Below, piece after piece: positions 26,522 to 35,807 of a stretch of DNA of 64,000 nucleotides. This stretch comes from Yersinia bercovieri ATCC 43970 (GTDB taxonomy: Bacteria > Pseudomonadota > Gammaproteobacteria > Enterobacterales > Enterobacteriaceae). The stretch covers positions 496,001-560,000 of the forward strand of contig NZ_CP054044.1 of the NCBI RefSeq assembly GCF_013282745.1. The letters are read 5' to 3'. A program made the translations under genes and the position numbers. Every line of letters starts with the position of its first letter. Within the stretch, counting starts at the first letter, position 1. The notes beneath the pieces are model-generated. The model saw only the letters and a program-made list of their open reading frames with translations. It was not told the origin of the DNA and searched no databases.

Positions 26522-28246
26522 TTACTTCTCCATTTCTTGAGTTGATACGTCACTTTCATCCTGTGACGCTGTTTTTATATCCGGCACCTGACAGGCATCA
26601 GCCTGCGGTACCAGACTGATTTCGACACGGCGGTTGGCCGCACGGCCCGCTTCCGTATCGTTAGATTGCAGCGGACGACTCTGACCATAACCCTGTACCG
26701 CAAAGCAGCTTTCCGGGATATCCCCGGTATCACGCATCCAGTTACGTACCGATTCCGCCCGCTTAAGTGACAGAGTCTGGTTGGACTTATCATCACCCGT
26801 GATATCGGTGTGACCCGCCACCACGATCAGCCAGCCCGGTTTGGCCTTAATCCCGACCAGTGCGTTGATAAGCACTTTGGTGGAGCCGGATTTGAGTTCT
26901 GATTTGCCCACATCAAACAGTGACAGGCTGTCGAGGCGCAAGGTTTTAGGCCCCTGAACAATTCGATTAATCACCGGTGCCGGTGGTGGCGGTGGCGTCC
27001 AGCTATTGATAGCAATATCAAGCGGAACCCTAAGCCGCAGCCCCTGATACAACCCCAGCGACAAACGCATGGGGGCACCGCGGCGTAACCAGTCATCCAA
27101 CAAATGGGCATCCGCGCGCAGTTGTTGTTGAGCCAGAGTCTTAGGGGCTGGGGGAGTGCCGGTGAGGCGGTTATACTGCGACAGATGATCGCCAACGCTC
27201 TGGACCAGACGTTGGTTATTGATAAAGGAAGCCAACAGAGCACACAGTAAAAATACACCGCACAACACACCCGCCATCTGACAGGTCTGCATCAGGCGGG
27301 AGACACCACGACGACGCGGCAGATAAGGCAGCAGCACTTCTGGCAACGGCAGGCAATCTTGATCTGGAGTCGCCACTGGGGTCAGCGTGGTTATCCCACT
27401 AATGTGTGCCTGCCACAAATTGCCCTGATTCGCCGTCACTGGGGTAAAGCAGTAACCCCATGCACACGGGGTCAGTGCAGGGACATCCCCTTGCCGCTGT
27501 GTCAGGATGCTCACAACATGTTCATCAAGCCAGGACAGAAGACTCTCCATCCAGAATACAGCGCTCAACCTTTCCTGAACGTTGCGATCTTGATGCTGAC
27601 TCCATTCAACCAGCGGCATAATCCCTGCGCCCGGTTCCTGAACCTGAATGCCCTTTTGCCCCGGCGTGACCGTGTACCAGCGCTCTACCTGCTCTGATGA
27701 AGCCGCTGGCGGTGAAAGCCAAGTGCTTATCCAGACGGGAGGGATCCCCGCAAGCCAGCCTTTGCACTGCACGATGGCCCGTTGCCAGGCACGCAGGGAT
27801 TGTGAAAAATCATCCCGGCTCTGATGTTGCTCCGGCACGATGGCCAGTAACACAGAGATCTGGGCAATCAGTGCCGGGCGTTCCGCCGCCAGATGTTGCG
27901 CGAGTATCGGCAGTTGTTCTGGCAGTTGCACGGCCAGATACCAACCTTGACGCGTTTCACGAAAAGATGCCGAGGGGGAAAACAGGGCATCGCTGTCACC
28001 ACAAACCAGTACCACCGCACCCTGAAAATCTTCAGGCGGCAGCGTTGAATCGGCAATGGATTGGTGAGCCACTTTATTGCGGTTGTGCTTGCGCCATTGA
28101 AAATAACCGACCGCACCGCTGAGGATGACAACCAGCATGCTCAATGCCACACGGCTGCCGGTTCCCAACGGCCAGAACCCCAGAATAAGCCACAGCGCCA
28201 GGCAGGTACCCAGCAGCAACAGGAGTAACGGTGTTAATCCGCGCAT
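26522..28246 (-). CDS. OmpA-domain T6SS membrane protein (TagL-like)
   Basis: A 574-residue protein with two N-terminal hydrophobic helices (residues 4-25 and 32-50), a third near 310-335 (MAGVLCGVFLLCALLASF), and a C-terminal OmpA/MotB domain (about 440-550) with VVAGHTDITGDD, LSLKRAESVRNW and AGRAANRRVEISLVP. The domain binds peptidoglycan through the conserved Asp and Arg. In other T6SSs TagL or a fused TssL supplies this anchor. Here it is a separate gene three bases from tssL, so it likely anchors the TssJLM complex to the cell wall. Confidence 0.85.
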   Translation of the reverse strand: MRGLTPLLLLLLGTCLALWLILGFWPLGTGSRVALSMLVVILSGAVGYFQWRKHNRNKVAHQSIADSTLPPEDFQGAVVLVCGDSDALFSPSASFRETRQGWYLAVQLPEQLPILAQHLAAERPALIAQISVLLAIVPEQHQSRDDFSQSLRAWQRAIVQCKGWLAGIPPVWISTWLSPPAASSEQVERWYTVTPGQKGIQVQEPGAGIMPLVEWSQHQDRNVQERLSAVFWMESLLSWLDEHVVSILTQRQGDVPALTPCAWGYCFTPVTANQGNLWQAHISGITTLTPVATPDQDCLPLPEVLLPYLPRRRGVSRLMQTCQMAGVLCGVFLLCALLASFINNQRLVQSVGDHLSQYNRLTGTPPAPKTLAQQQLRADAHLLDDWLRRGAPMRLSLGLYQGLRLRVPLDIAINSWTPPPPPAPVINRIVQGPKTLRLDSLSLFDVGKSELKSGSTKVLINALVGIKAKPGWLIVVAGHTDITGDDKSNQTLSLKRAESVRNWMRDTGDIPESCFAVQGYGQSRPLQSNDTEAGRAANRRVEISLVPQADACQVPDIKTASQDESDVSTQEMEK

Positions 28247-28249
28247 CCG

Positions 28250-28903
28250 CTAGTGCATCCCGGTCAGTTGAGACACCATGCGCGTCAGTTGACTGGACAA
28301 TGTGAACCACAGTGCGGCCAGTATTGCGACGCCCGCAACCCACGAAAACCAATAGGTTTTGCGCCCGGAGCGCAGACGCAGTGAGCGCGAGACCAGCGGA
28401 GTTTCCTGCGAAGAAGTAAACGGCGGCACCAGCAGACTCAGCTTACGCACCACATCTTCTCTGCGCTCGTCGCCCTGTTCACGATAGCGACCGGCAAACC
28501 CGAGGGTCAATGCACGGTAAAAACAGGTCAGTACCGCCGTATCCGGAGCTGGCTCCTGCAACACCGTGCGGATCCGCTCCCACAACTCTTCACCTGCGTT
28601 CAGGGTATTGAAGTAGCGCGCCTGAAGTGGGTCTTTCAGCCATTTGCTATAGCCGCTGTCCTGTTTCTGGCGGTTCAGCACGCTTTCATCCAGTAACGCA
28701 CACTGGGTGTACAGCATATGGTCACAGCTGATGTCGCTGAAACCGGCACGCGACAGCGTCTCGCGTGCGCCATCAATCCACTCACAGGCACGACGATACA
28801 AGGCTTCGCCATCTTCAACTTCCTGCCCATTACGCAACTGACTGACCATCAGCCAGCAGGGATAAAAGGCCGCATCAACGACAGAGGTAGTTATTTTGCT
28901 CAT
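28250..28903 (-). CDS. tssL: TssL, T6SS inner-membrane protein (DotU/IcmH family)
   Basis: A 217-residue DotU-family protein with a large cytoplasmic domain (DAAFYPCWLMVSQLRNGQEV, YTQCALLDESVL, FYRALTLGFAGRY) and one C-terminal membrane helix (YWFSWVAGVAILAALWFTL). It contacts TssM and the baseplate. The short form has no OmpA domain, which is supplied by the next gene. Its ATG overlaps the tssK stop by ATGA. Confidence 0.94.
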   Translation of the reverse strand: MSKITTSVVDAAFYPCWLMVSQLRNGQEVEDGEALYRRACEWIDGARETLSRAGFSDISCDHMLYTQCALLDESVLNRQKQDSGYSKWLKDPLQARYFNTLNAGEELWERIRTVLQEPAPDTAVLTCFYRALTLGFAGRYREQGDERREDVVRKLSLLVPPFTSSQETPLVSRSLRLRSGRKTYWFSWVAGVAILAALWFTLSSQLTRMVSQLTGMH

Positions 28904-30237
28904 GAGCGCAGCACCGCAAACAGTTCGAGTTTGATATCACCCAGCGATCCTGGGGTGTAGAAAGCACAGTTACCCGCATCCAGCATGGCCTGCGCCGCTG
29001 GCCCCTTGAGGTCAAGGGCAAAGTACTGATTCTCCAGACGCAGCGGGATAGCCGCCGGAACATGGGACAGCGGTTTCATCGCCACGCCGTTCAGTGCCAC
29101 ATTGACCACATCGGACACATCCTCAACACTGCCAGCCTTACACAACAGCGGGAACTGGGTTTGCAACAGATGGTTGGGGATCGAAGAACGAACAGATAGA
29201 TAGAAATCAGCCCCTTCGCGCAGGCGGGCATCATGCAATGAACCGGTCCAGAATTGGCCCTCGTGAGCCAGTTCAATCGCCACCATACGGGACGGCAGGC
29301 TGGCTTCGAGCAGGGCATCAAGCAAGGTGAACAGCGGCGGAAAAACCTGCTCTGGCGCATCATGCTGATAAAGCGGAATATCTTCGGCTTTATGCTCAAG
29401 GGAAAAGGTCAGCAAGCTACCGGCGAGACGGACCAGTTCGCGATAGAACAGTTCGGGATGGCGGGAAGGCGTCTGATACAACTCCATCAGTACCGGCTCG
29501 GCACTGTTTAACGCATTCAGCAACCAGAACAACGACACATCGGCCACCGCAAAATCGGCCATCCGCTCGTTACTTTCACGCCGCATAGCCATCAGACGAC
29601 GCCGACGCGCCTGTAGACGGTGGACTAAATCCCCCAGTTCAGTCAGCACAACCTGACTGGCCGCCAGCGACAGCATCGGCGGGATAAAACTCTCATCCTG
29701 TGCCCACTGCCCCTGGGCATTGCGCATCAGTCGCACCACCGGACAGGTCAGATAGGCACTGTTTTCCTGATGAGCAAAACGCAGCGTAACCGCATGCCGC
29801 ATTATCGCCAGTTCGGTACGTTCATGACCAGCAAGCTCTTGTACTGTGACCCATTCCTGCTGCCAGCGGCGAGGGCGAGCGCTGTCCTGACCATCATCCA
29901 GATTGCCACCGTTGGCGGAAAGCAGCGGTAATGCCAGCATCACATCGACAGAGTCACGGTCTGAAATCCCAGACAAATCGCAAGCAGGCGGCAAGTTATC
30001 CGCCCGTTCAGAATCAATCAGCGTGCCATCAGGAAAGCGAACCACCAGCCGCAGTGCATTCAGGCGGGAAAGCGCCAACGACCCACTGTCAAATGCCGCA
30101 TCAATGACACCCCATGGGGATGCCAGTGTCATGTGGGCCACGCTGTCTGCCACATAGGCATCCCAGCGAGACTGTTGCTGGAATTGTTGCGGGGCCAAAA
30201 AGGCCCCATCGTTCCATAACGGACGATAAATTTTCAT
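28900..30237 (-). CDS. tssK: TssK, T6SS baseplate adaptor
   Basis: A 445-residue TssK/VasE-family protein linking the TssFGE wedge to the TssJLM membrane complex. The N terminus (WNDGAFLAPQQFQQQSRW) is the family signature, and the central EPVLMELYQTPSRHPELFYRELVRLAGSLLTF and C-terminal PLRLENQYFALDL segments also fit. It lies 11 bases after tssC and overlaps tssL by four bases. Confidence 0.94.
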   Translation of the reverse strand: MKIYRPLWNDGAFLAPQQFQQQSRWDAYVADSVAHMTLASPWGVIDAAFDSGSLALSRLNALRLVVRFPDGTLIDSERADNLPPACDLSGISDRDSVDVMLALPLLSANGGNLDDGQDSARPRRWQQEWVTVQELAGHERTELAIMRHAVTLRFAHQENSAYLTCPVVRLMRNAQGQWAQDESFIPPMLSLAASQVVLTELGDLVHRLQARRRRLMAMRRESNERMADFAVADVSLFWLLNALNSAEPVLMELYQTPSRHPELFYRELVRLAGSLLTFSLEHKAEDIPLYQHDAPEQVFPPLFTLLDALLEASLPSRMVAIELAHEGQFWTGSLHDARLREGADFYLSVRSSIPNHLLQTQFPLLCKAGSVEDVSDVVNVALNGVAMKPLSHVPAAIPLRLENQYFALDLKGPAAQAMLDAGNCAFYTPGSLGDIKLELFAVLRS

Positions 30238-30248
30238 CGTGTCTCCGT

Positions 30249-31796
30249 TTATGCCTTAGCCTTCGGCATCTGGGAAACCAATGACAAATTCACATCCATA
30301 CCTTCCACCTGGAAGTGCGGCACGGCATACAGCTTCACGCGGAAGAAACCTGGGTTGTCTTCGATATCTTCCACTGTGACTTTTGCATCACGCAGCGGAT
30401 GGGACGCCTGCAAATCATCACCCGGATCAGTCATTTCCGTCACCAAGGTGCGGATCCAGTTATTCAGCTCCAGTTCCAACAGACGGCGGTCTTTGGTGGT
30501 GCCGATATTTTCGCGCTGGATCAGCTTCAGGTAATGAGCAATGCGTGATAGCAAGAAGATGTAAGGCAAGCGGGCATTAATACGGCTGTTGGCAGTGGCA
30601 TCCGCGGTGTCATACAGTGCCGGTTTCTGGGCGGAGTTAGCCGAGAAGAAGCACGAGTAATCACGGTTTTTGTAGTACGACAGCGGAATAAAGCCCAGAT
30701 TGGCAAACTCGAACTCGCGGGTTTCCGGGATCATCACTTCTGACGGAATTTTGACCTGATTACCGGTACCCAAATCGTACAGATGAATAGGCAGGTTGGT
30801 CACCGCGCCACCGGCCTGCGGGCCACGGATCTGCACACACCAGCCGTTTTTGATGAAGCTTTTTACCATATTGGCGGCAAAGGCAAACGAGGCGTTGGTC
30901 CACAGATAACGGTCATGGTCCGGCCCTTTCACCTGCTCTACGTAGTTAAAGCTGCGTACCGGCACGGTGTCCGGGCCGTAAGGCAAGCGCCCCAGTACAC
31001 GCGGCATGGTCAAGCCGATATAGCGGGAATCATCCGAGTCGCGGAAGGCTTTCCACTTGATGTATTCGGCGCGGTCGAAATAGTTAGCGATATCTTTAAT
31101 CGCCGCTACCTCTTCCATGCTCTCTTTACCAAAGAACTCGGGGCCAACAGAGCCGATAAACGGCATATGGGCTGCCGCGGCGACCTTGGAGATATTGCGC
31201 AATAAGGCGATATCCTGCGGGCTACGATCAAACTCGTAGTTGGAGATGGCGGCGGCAATCGGCTCGCCACCGGGGGTGTCGTATTCCTGAATATAGGTCT
31301 GGGTGTAGAGACCGCTTTGCACGATTTCAGGTGCATCTTCAAAATCCTGCACCAGATGGTCTTTGCTGATATCCAGCAGTTCGATACGCACGTTTTGACG
31401 GAAATCGGTTTGATCGATAAGGGATTTAACGCCACGCCAGGTGGACTCTACACGTTGGAAATCAGGGTGATGCATCACCGCATCCAACTGGCGACTGATT
31501 TGATCATCCAGCGCCGCAATGTGGCCATCCAGCAAGGTTTTATCCAGCTTTTCCACTTTTTTCGACGACTGCTTCAGCAGGTCTAAAAAGACACTGACGG
31601 CGGCAGTGACGCGTTCATCGGTGGTGGCATCCGCCATGGTATCGTTGTTCTGGAAAGCATCCAGACCGGTCAGTGAGGAGACCGGGCTGAGGTTGATTTT
31701 TTCAAATAAAGAGGCGTAAACCCCCTGGGCTACGGGACGGTTTTTCTCTAATACGGTGGTCGCAGTACCCTGCGCCGTGTTTTCCTGTACAGACAT
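30249..31796 (-). CDS. tssC: TssC, large T6SS sheath subunit
   Basis: A 515-residue large subunit of the contractile sheath (VipB/ImpC). Signatures include HPDFQRVESTWRGVKSLIDQ, AISNYEFDRSPQDIALLRN, SVGPEFFGKES and the C-terminal LYAVPHFQVEGMDVNLSLV. The frame begins at ATG 31802, but ATG at 31796 is preferred because AAGGA sits eight bases from it and only two from the first. The gap to tssB is about 48 bases. Confidence 0.95.
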   Translation of the reverse strand: MSVQENTAQGTATTVLEKNRPVAQGVYASLFEKINLSPVSSLTGLDAFQNNDTMADATTDERVTAAVSVFLDLLKQSSKKVEKLDKTLLDGHIAALDDQISRQLDAVMHHPDFQRVESTWRGVKSLIDQTDFRQNVRIELLDISKDHLVQDFEDAPEIVQSGLYTQTYIQEYDTPGGEPIAAAISNYEFDRSPQDIALLRNISKVAAAAHMPFIGSVGPEFFGKESMEEVAAIKDIANYFDRAEYIKWKAFRDSDDSRYIGLTMPRVLGRLPYGPDTVPVRSFNYVEQVKGPDHDRYLWTNASFAFAANMVKSFIKNGWCVQIRGPQAGGAVTNLPIHLYDLGTGNQVKIPSEVMIPETREFEFANLGFIPLSYYKNRDYSCFFSANSAQKPALYDTADATANSRINARLPYIFLLSRIAHYLKLIQRENIGTTKDRRLLELELNNWIRTLVTEMTDPGDDLQASHPLRDAKVTVEDIEDNPGFFRVKLYAVPHFQVEGMDVNLSLVSQMPKAKA

Positions 31797-31844
31797 CAGC
31801 ATGTTCCTTTTCTTCTTTCTAATGACAAGCAGCCAATCCGGCGA

Positions 31845-32345
31845 TTAACAGTCTTTGGGGGCCAATGCCGCCAGTTCAGCACGCAGCTCATCGCTCAGTG
31901 CTTCGTCTTTAAGGATATTTTCCAGCTCACGGCGGAAAGTGGCGTTGTCCAGCAGATTGGATTTGAGGTCACGCAGCAGGTTGCGCATCGCCAGCAAGGC
32001 GCGCAGTTGCGGGATTTGACGGGCAACACTTTCCGGTTCGAAATCTTTCATTTCACGGAAGGTGAGGGACACAGCCGTATCAGTGTTATCGCCAGCCAGG
32101 GTATCGGGTACAGCGAGTGTCAGGCTCGGTTGGAACTCAGCCAGCACACTGTTGAAATTGTTTTTGTTGATATTGAGTTTTTCACGTTCGGACAGCGGGC
32201 GCTGCTCCTGACCGTTGCTGTAATCACCCATCACCAACAACTTCAAAGGCAGCTCCATTTTCTTTTGAGCGCCGCCAGTATGCAGATCTAATTTAATATT
32301 AATGCGTGCTTTGGGTATTTCATTTTGAAAGCTTGAAGAGGACAT
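31845..32345 (-). CDS. tssB: TssB, small T6SS sheath subunit
   Basis: A 166-residue small sheath subunit (VipA/ImpB) that pairs with TssC. Typical elements are PKARINIKLDLHTGGAQKKMELPLKLLVMGDYS near the start and MKDFEPESVARQIPQLRALLAMRNLLRDLKSNL in the second half. AAGGAAAG precedes ATG at 32345. As the first gene of the cluster, it probably carries the main T6SS promoter upstream. Confidence 0.95.
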   Translation of the reverse strand: MSSSSFQNEIPKARINIKLDLHTGGAQKKMELPLKLLVMGDYSNGQEQRPLSEREKLNINKNNFNSVLAEFQPSLTLAVPDTLAGDNTDTAVSLTFREMKDFEPESVARQIPQLRALLAMRNLLRDLKSNLLDNATFRRELENILKDEALSDELRAELAALAPKDC

Positions 32346-33131
32346 CGACTTTCCTTGTTAGGAGAAGGAAACTTAAGAAATCCACCACTGATAAAATGAA
32401 TAGAAATAATCTACATTACCCGGCACAACATTCACCGCCCACTGATTAATTCAGCACGTATTAAAGTAAAAAAACGCTTTGTAGATATCCCTATCCATTC
32501 ATTGGATGGCATGAAACAGTATCAGACAGGTATTTTTCACACGCATTAGCATATCAATTAAATACCGATGTGCGCAGTGTAGAAACGTTAGCCATCTAAC
32601 ACCAATTGGTTAAATGTAACAAAAAGTAAATTTTAAAGTTTCATAAATATCAGAACATAACACTGATGTGTAAGACATTTCTTACAATAGAAATGTAACT
32701 CTTTACGATTAAAGGGATTAAAAAACATCATAAAAATTTAACTGAGAGTTTATGGCGCTTATTGTAGGAATATGCCTACAAATATTTTTTTTCAGAAATG
32801 TGATGTGTATTCTGGGTGTTTTAGAACCAAATATAATCACAATAAGATTATCTATTACTGCCGTGAATCAGTTAACCCATAATAACCTAAAAATGACTTA
32901 TCGATAGGCAACGTCATTGTGTATTACAAGTAATCTGCAAAGAGATGTGAGTGGAAAATTTATGCAAATGCCCCCTCCCATTGAGGTGGATAAATATATT
33001 AGCCAACATTCAATGAGTGGACGCAGATATGAACACAGTTGATATCTGGCCAACGGGAAAGCTTTAATCTGAGTGATAGATACCAAGCGTTTAGCGCTTT
33101 TTTTGGGGGATAGTTGCCTAACACTCTGGGC
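32346..33131. promoter_or_regulatory. Long AT-rich regulatory region upstream of the T6SS
   Basis: Nearly 800 bases with no convincing gene, very AT-rich from about 32400 to 32900, divergent between tssB (-) and a small ORF (+). It contains a clear 20-base dyad at 32762-32781. A long curved AT-rich leader of this kind suggests H-NS silencing and several regulator sites. That is inference. Confidence 0.5.
32762..32781. promoter_or_regulatory. 20-base dyad, possible LuxR-type operator
   Basis: TTGTAGGAATATGCCTACAA has perfect seven-base arms around a six-base spacer, about 420 bases upstream of tssB. The size and symmetry suit a dimeric regulator such as a quorum-sensing LuxR protein. No regulator is assigned. 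Confidence 0.4.
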
Positions 33132-33365
33132 ATGAGCGCTCTTCAGGACGATCCGTATCACTCAATGCTCTATTATTTACGTAGTATCTCTGACGATAAG
33201 TCAGATAAAAATCTTAACCCTGAAACGAGTAAGCCTTATCCGGAACTCCCTTTCCTAGAGTTCTATTGGGGCCAACTATTACGTAGCAAAATGGATTTAG
33301 AAGGTTATAACCTGCATAAGCAGGATGACTATATCAAGGCGCTTGCATATCAAGTCAGTCATTAA
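33132..33365 (+). CDS. Small hypothetical protein
   Basis: A 77-residue ORF from ATG at 33132 (an in-frame TTG at 33114 follows a TAG directly). The product is soluble and protein-like in composition (SMLYYLRSISDD, PELPFLEFYWGQLLRSKMDLEGY). No ribosome binding site is visible and no family is recognised. It may be the surviving end of a larger gene. Confidence 0.35.
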   Translation: MSALQDDPYHSMLYYLRSISDDKSDKNLNPETSKPYPELPFLEFYWGQLLRSKMDLEGYNLHKQDDYIKALAYQVSH

Positions 33366-33396
33366 GTTTGCCGAGATTGTGACTGAAGCAACAGAC

Positions 33397-34293
33397 TCAC
33401 ATCATCAACTGAGGGTCTTGCTGACAAAAGTCGGCCAAATGATCAATTAGAGCCCGGACTCTGGCCGGAACATACCGTTGCTGCGACCATACCGCATAAA
33501 TCTCCCGGGGAGCACCCTGCCATTCCGGTAATACTCTGACCAGTTCGCCGCACTGGAGTGGGTTATGGCATAAACTCAATGGGCAAAACAGAATCCCTAA
33601 CCCGGCCTGCGCCGCCTGTAGCGCCAGATAAATGCCGTTAACACAAAATTTTCCCTGCGGCTGCCAGCGCACGGTGTCTCCATTCTGGCGGTGTTGCATC
33701 ACCCAGGTTGATAATGGCGCACTAATTACCAAGTCGTGTAGCCTCAGCTCATCCATAGATTCAGGAATGCCATTCTTCGCCAGATAATCAGGCGAGGCGA
33801 CCAACAGTATCTCCTTGCTTTGCCCCAGTTTTCGCATATTGAGTAATGAATCCGGCTGAGCGCCCACACGGATCGCCACATCAGCGCCGCTACCAATCAG
33901 ATCCTGAGTGTAATTGTTCAGTTCTAGCTCAAGCCGGACTTCGGGGTACCGCGTTAAAAAAGACACCCAGGCGGGAGCCAGATTATCGTTGGCTAAATCC
34001 GCCGGAGCCAGTATCCGGATCAAGCCACTGATCTGATGCAATGTAACGTCCAGCTTCGCCGTGGCTTGCTGTAAAGAATGCACCAGCGGGCGACACTGTT
34101 CGTAATATTGCCAGCCCTCACTCGTTGGTGTCATGCGCCGGGCGCTGCGGTGCAGCAAGCGGCAACCTAAATGCTGCTCTAACTTCTGTAAACGGCGTGT
34201 CAGCGTAGACGCTGGAATCGCGGCTTTTTCCGCTGCAGCCCGCAAACTTCCCGTTTCTACAATGCTCACAAATAGGGCTAATTCATCCAACAT
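33397..34293 (-). CDS. LysR-family transcriptional regulator
   Basis: A 298-residue LysR regulator. The N-terminal winged helix-turn-helix reads MLDELALFVSIVETGSLRAAAEKAAIPASTLTRRLQKLEQHLG, followed by a substrate-binding domain with IRILAPADLANDNLAPAWVSFL. The frame opens at a TTG at 34329, but ATG at 34293 matches the family start. It is divergent from an oxidoreductase gene, and the 175-base gap has a perfect seven-base dyad, so it likely controls that neighbour in response to an unknown ligand. It resembles LysR proteins paired with quinone-reductase-type dehydrogenases. Confidence 0.88.
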   Translation of the reverse strand: MLDELALFVSIVETGSLRAAAEKAAIPASTLTRRLQKLEQHLGCRLLHRSARRMTPTSEGWQYYEQCRPLVHSLQQATAKLDVTLHQISGLIRILAPADLANDNLAPAWVSFLTRYPEVRLELELNNYTQDLIGSGADVAIRVGAQPDSLLNMRKLGQSKEILLVASPDYLAKNGIPESMDELRLHDLVISAPLSTWVMQHRQNGDTVRWQPQGKFCVNGIYLALQAAQAGLGILFCPLSLCHNPLQCGELVRVLPEWQGAPREIYAVWSQQRYVPARVRALIDHLADFCQQDPQLMM

Positions 34294-34313
34294 AATTTCA
34301 TATTCGGAATTTA

Positions 34314-34332
34314 AGATTGAATTTATCAATCT
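34314..34332. promoter_or_regulatory. Probable LysR operator
   Basis: AGATTGA-N5-TCAATCT, a perfect dyad containing the T-N11-A pattern of LysR boxes, in the gap between the divergent LysR gene and the dehydrogenase gene. Confidence 0.6.
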
Positions 34333-34468
34333 AGTTTCATTAATCAGCCTTGTCTAGAATTTCTCACTGGTTGTTGCTGGCCGCATTTTTCCAAGGTCAT
34401 GTATCTGATCAAAATGTAAAGCTCGCCGGATTATAAACATCATGTTTATCTCAATAGGAAATACTCAT

Positions 34469-35479
34469 ATGCAAAGTTATCGTTTCAAACAGTTTGGCAA
34501 TATTGGGCACTTAGAACTTCACCAGGAAGATATGCCGATACCTGAGGCCAGAGAAGTGCTCATTCGGGTGCGCGCCACCTCGTTGAATTATCGTGATCTG
34601 GCCATTATGAATGGTGAATACACCTTGCCATCTCGCCCGGGGCATATTCCGCTCTCCGATGCCGCCGGTGAAGTGATTCAAATTGGCAAGCGGGTCGAAC
34701 GTTTTAAGGTCGGTGATCGGGTGGTAAATACCTTTATGCCACGCTGGTTCGGTGGTGCTTTTCAGGCTTCAGCACGTGATGAACTTTATGGTAGTGACCG
34801 TGATGGCTGGCTGACTGAATATAAAGTGGTTAGTGAGGAATCACTATTATCATTACCCGACTACCTCAGCTTCGAACAGGGCGCAACACTTCCCTGCGCG
34901 GCTGTGACCGCGTGGGCGGCACTCAACGGCGATAGACCGGTTAAAGCCGGTGAGACAGTTTTAACCTTAGGCTCCGGTGGAGTTTCACTGTTTGCTATCC
35001 AGCTAGCAAAAGCAATGGGTGCAAGGGTTATCGCCACCACTTCGAGTGAAGCCAAAAGCGCACAGTTGAAAGCACTGGGTGCCGACGAAGTCATCAATTA
35101 TGTTCAACACCCTGAATGGAGTGAAGAAGTTTTGCGCTTAACCTCTGGGCAAGGGGTTAATTTAGTGGTCGAGGTCGGTGGCCCAGGGACGCTAAATCAA
35201 TCCATTCGCTCTATCTGCATTGGTGGTGAGCTGGCGCTGATCGGATTTGTCGCTCGGGATGCGGTGGCAATAGATTTCTTCAGCCTGTTTAAAAGTGCAG
35301 CGCGCTTTCGGGTGATCAGTGTGGGCTCACGTGAAGATTTCGAACAAATGAACCAGGCGTTAGTGCAGCATAAAATCATACCCGTCATTGATAGCACTTT
35401 TCCTTTTGTTGAAGCTAAACAGGCATGGCAGCATTTTGATTCACGCCAGCATGTGGGGAAAATCGTTATCAGTCATTAG
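34469..35479 (+). CDS. Zinc-independent medium-chain dehydrogenase / quinone reductase-like
   Basis: A 336-residue NAD(P)-dependent MDR enzyme. It has the N-terminal GroES-like fold (VLIRVRATSLNYRDLAIMNGEY, GDRVVNTFMPRW) and the Rossmann motif TLGSGGVSLFAIQLAKAMGARVIATTSS, followed by GADEVINY. The catalytic zinc ligands of classic alcohol dehydrogenases are not all present, so a quinone or enone reductase role is likely. ATG at 34469 is chosen because AATAGGAAATACTCAT precedes it; the frame also contains an upstream ATG at 34442. It is paired with the divergent LysR gene. Confidence 0.82.
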   Translation: MQSYRFKQFGNIGHLELHQEDMPIPEAREVLIRVRATSLNYRDLAIMNGEYTLPSRPGHIPLSDAAGEVIQIGKRVERFKVGDRVVNTFMPRWFGGAFQASARDELYGSDRDGWLTEYKVVSEESLLSLPDYLSFEQGATLPCAAVTAWAALNGDRPVKAGETVLTLGSGGVSLFAIQLAKAMGARVIATTSSEAKSAQLKALGADEVINYVQHPEWSEEVLRLTSGQGVNLVVEVGGPGTLNQSIRSICIGGELALIGFVARDAVAIDFFSLFKSAARFRVISVGSREDFEQMNQALVQHKIIPVIDSTFPFVEAKQAWQHFDSRQHVGKIVISH

Positions 35480-35807
35480 CTGTTATCACCTTTGGTGGGC
35501 TGAATCTGCGGGCGAGATAATTATAATGCCCAGCCACTTGCTCCTCGCCACTGAAATTTGAGTCACTATCAAAGGCGGTTTCTGGTTGACCGCTAGTTCC
35601 CCATGCAGGAGAATTTCCCACCGATGAAAAATTGCGGGTCGTGTATTCAATATAGTAAATAGCATTGCAATACATATTGTAAGCAGACCCGTTTTAGTTC
35701 CACACATTATAGTGCAGTATAATTTTTCATTCGAGGCACTGCACCATATCGCCAGCTCCACTTTAAAAATGATGCTTATATGAGTAATTAATGTTTTTTC
35801 AAGCAGG
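35480..35807. other. Intergenic region between convergent genes, possible gene remnant
   Basis: About 330 bases. On the minus strand an open frame at 35469-35675 has protein-like composition (SVGNSPAWGTSGQPETAFDSD) but no good start signal and no known family. It may be a decayed gene end. Confidence 0.3.
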
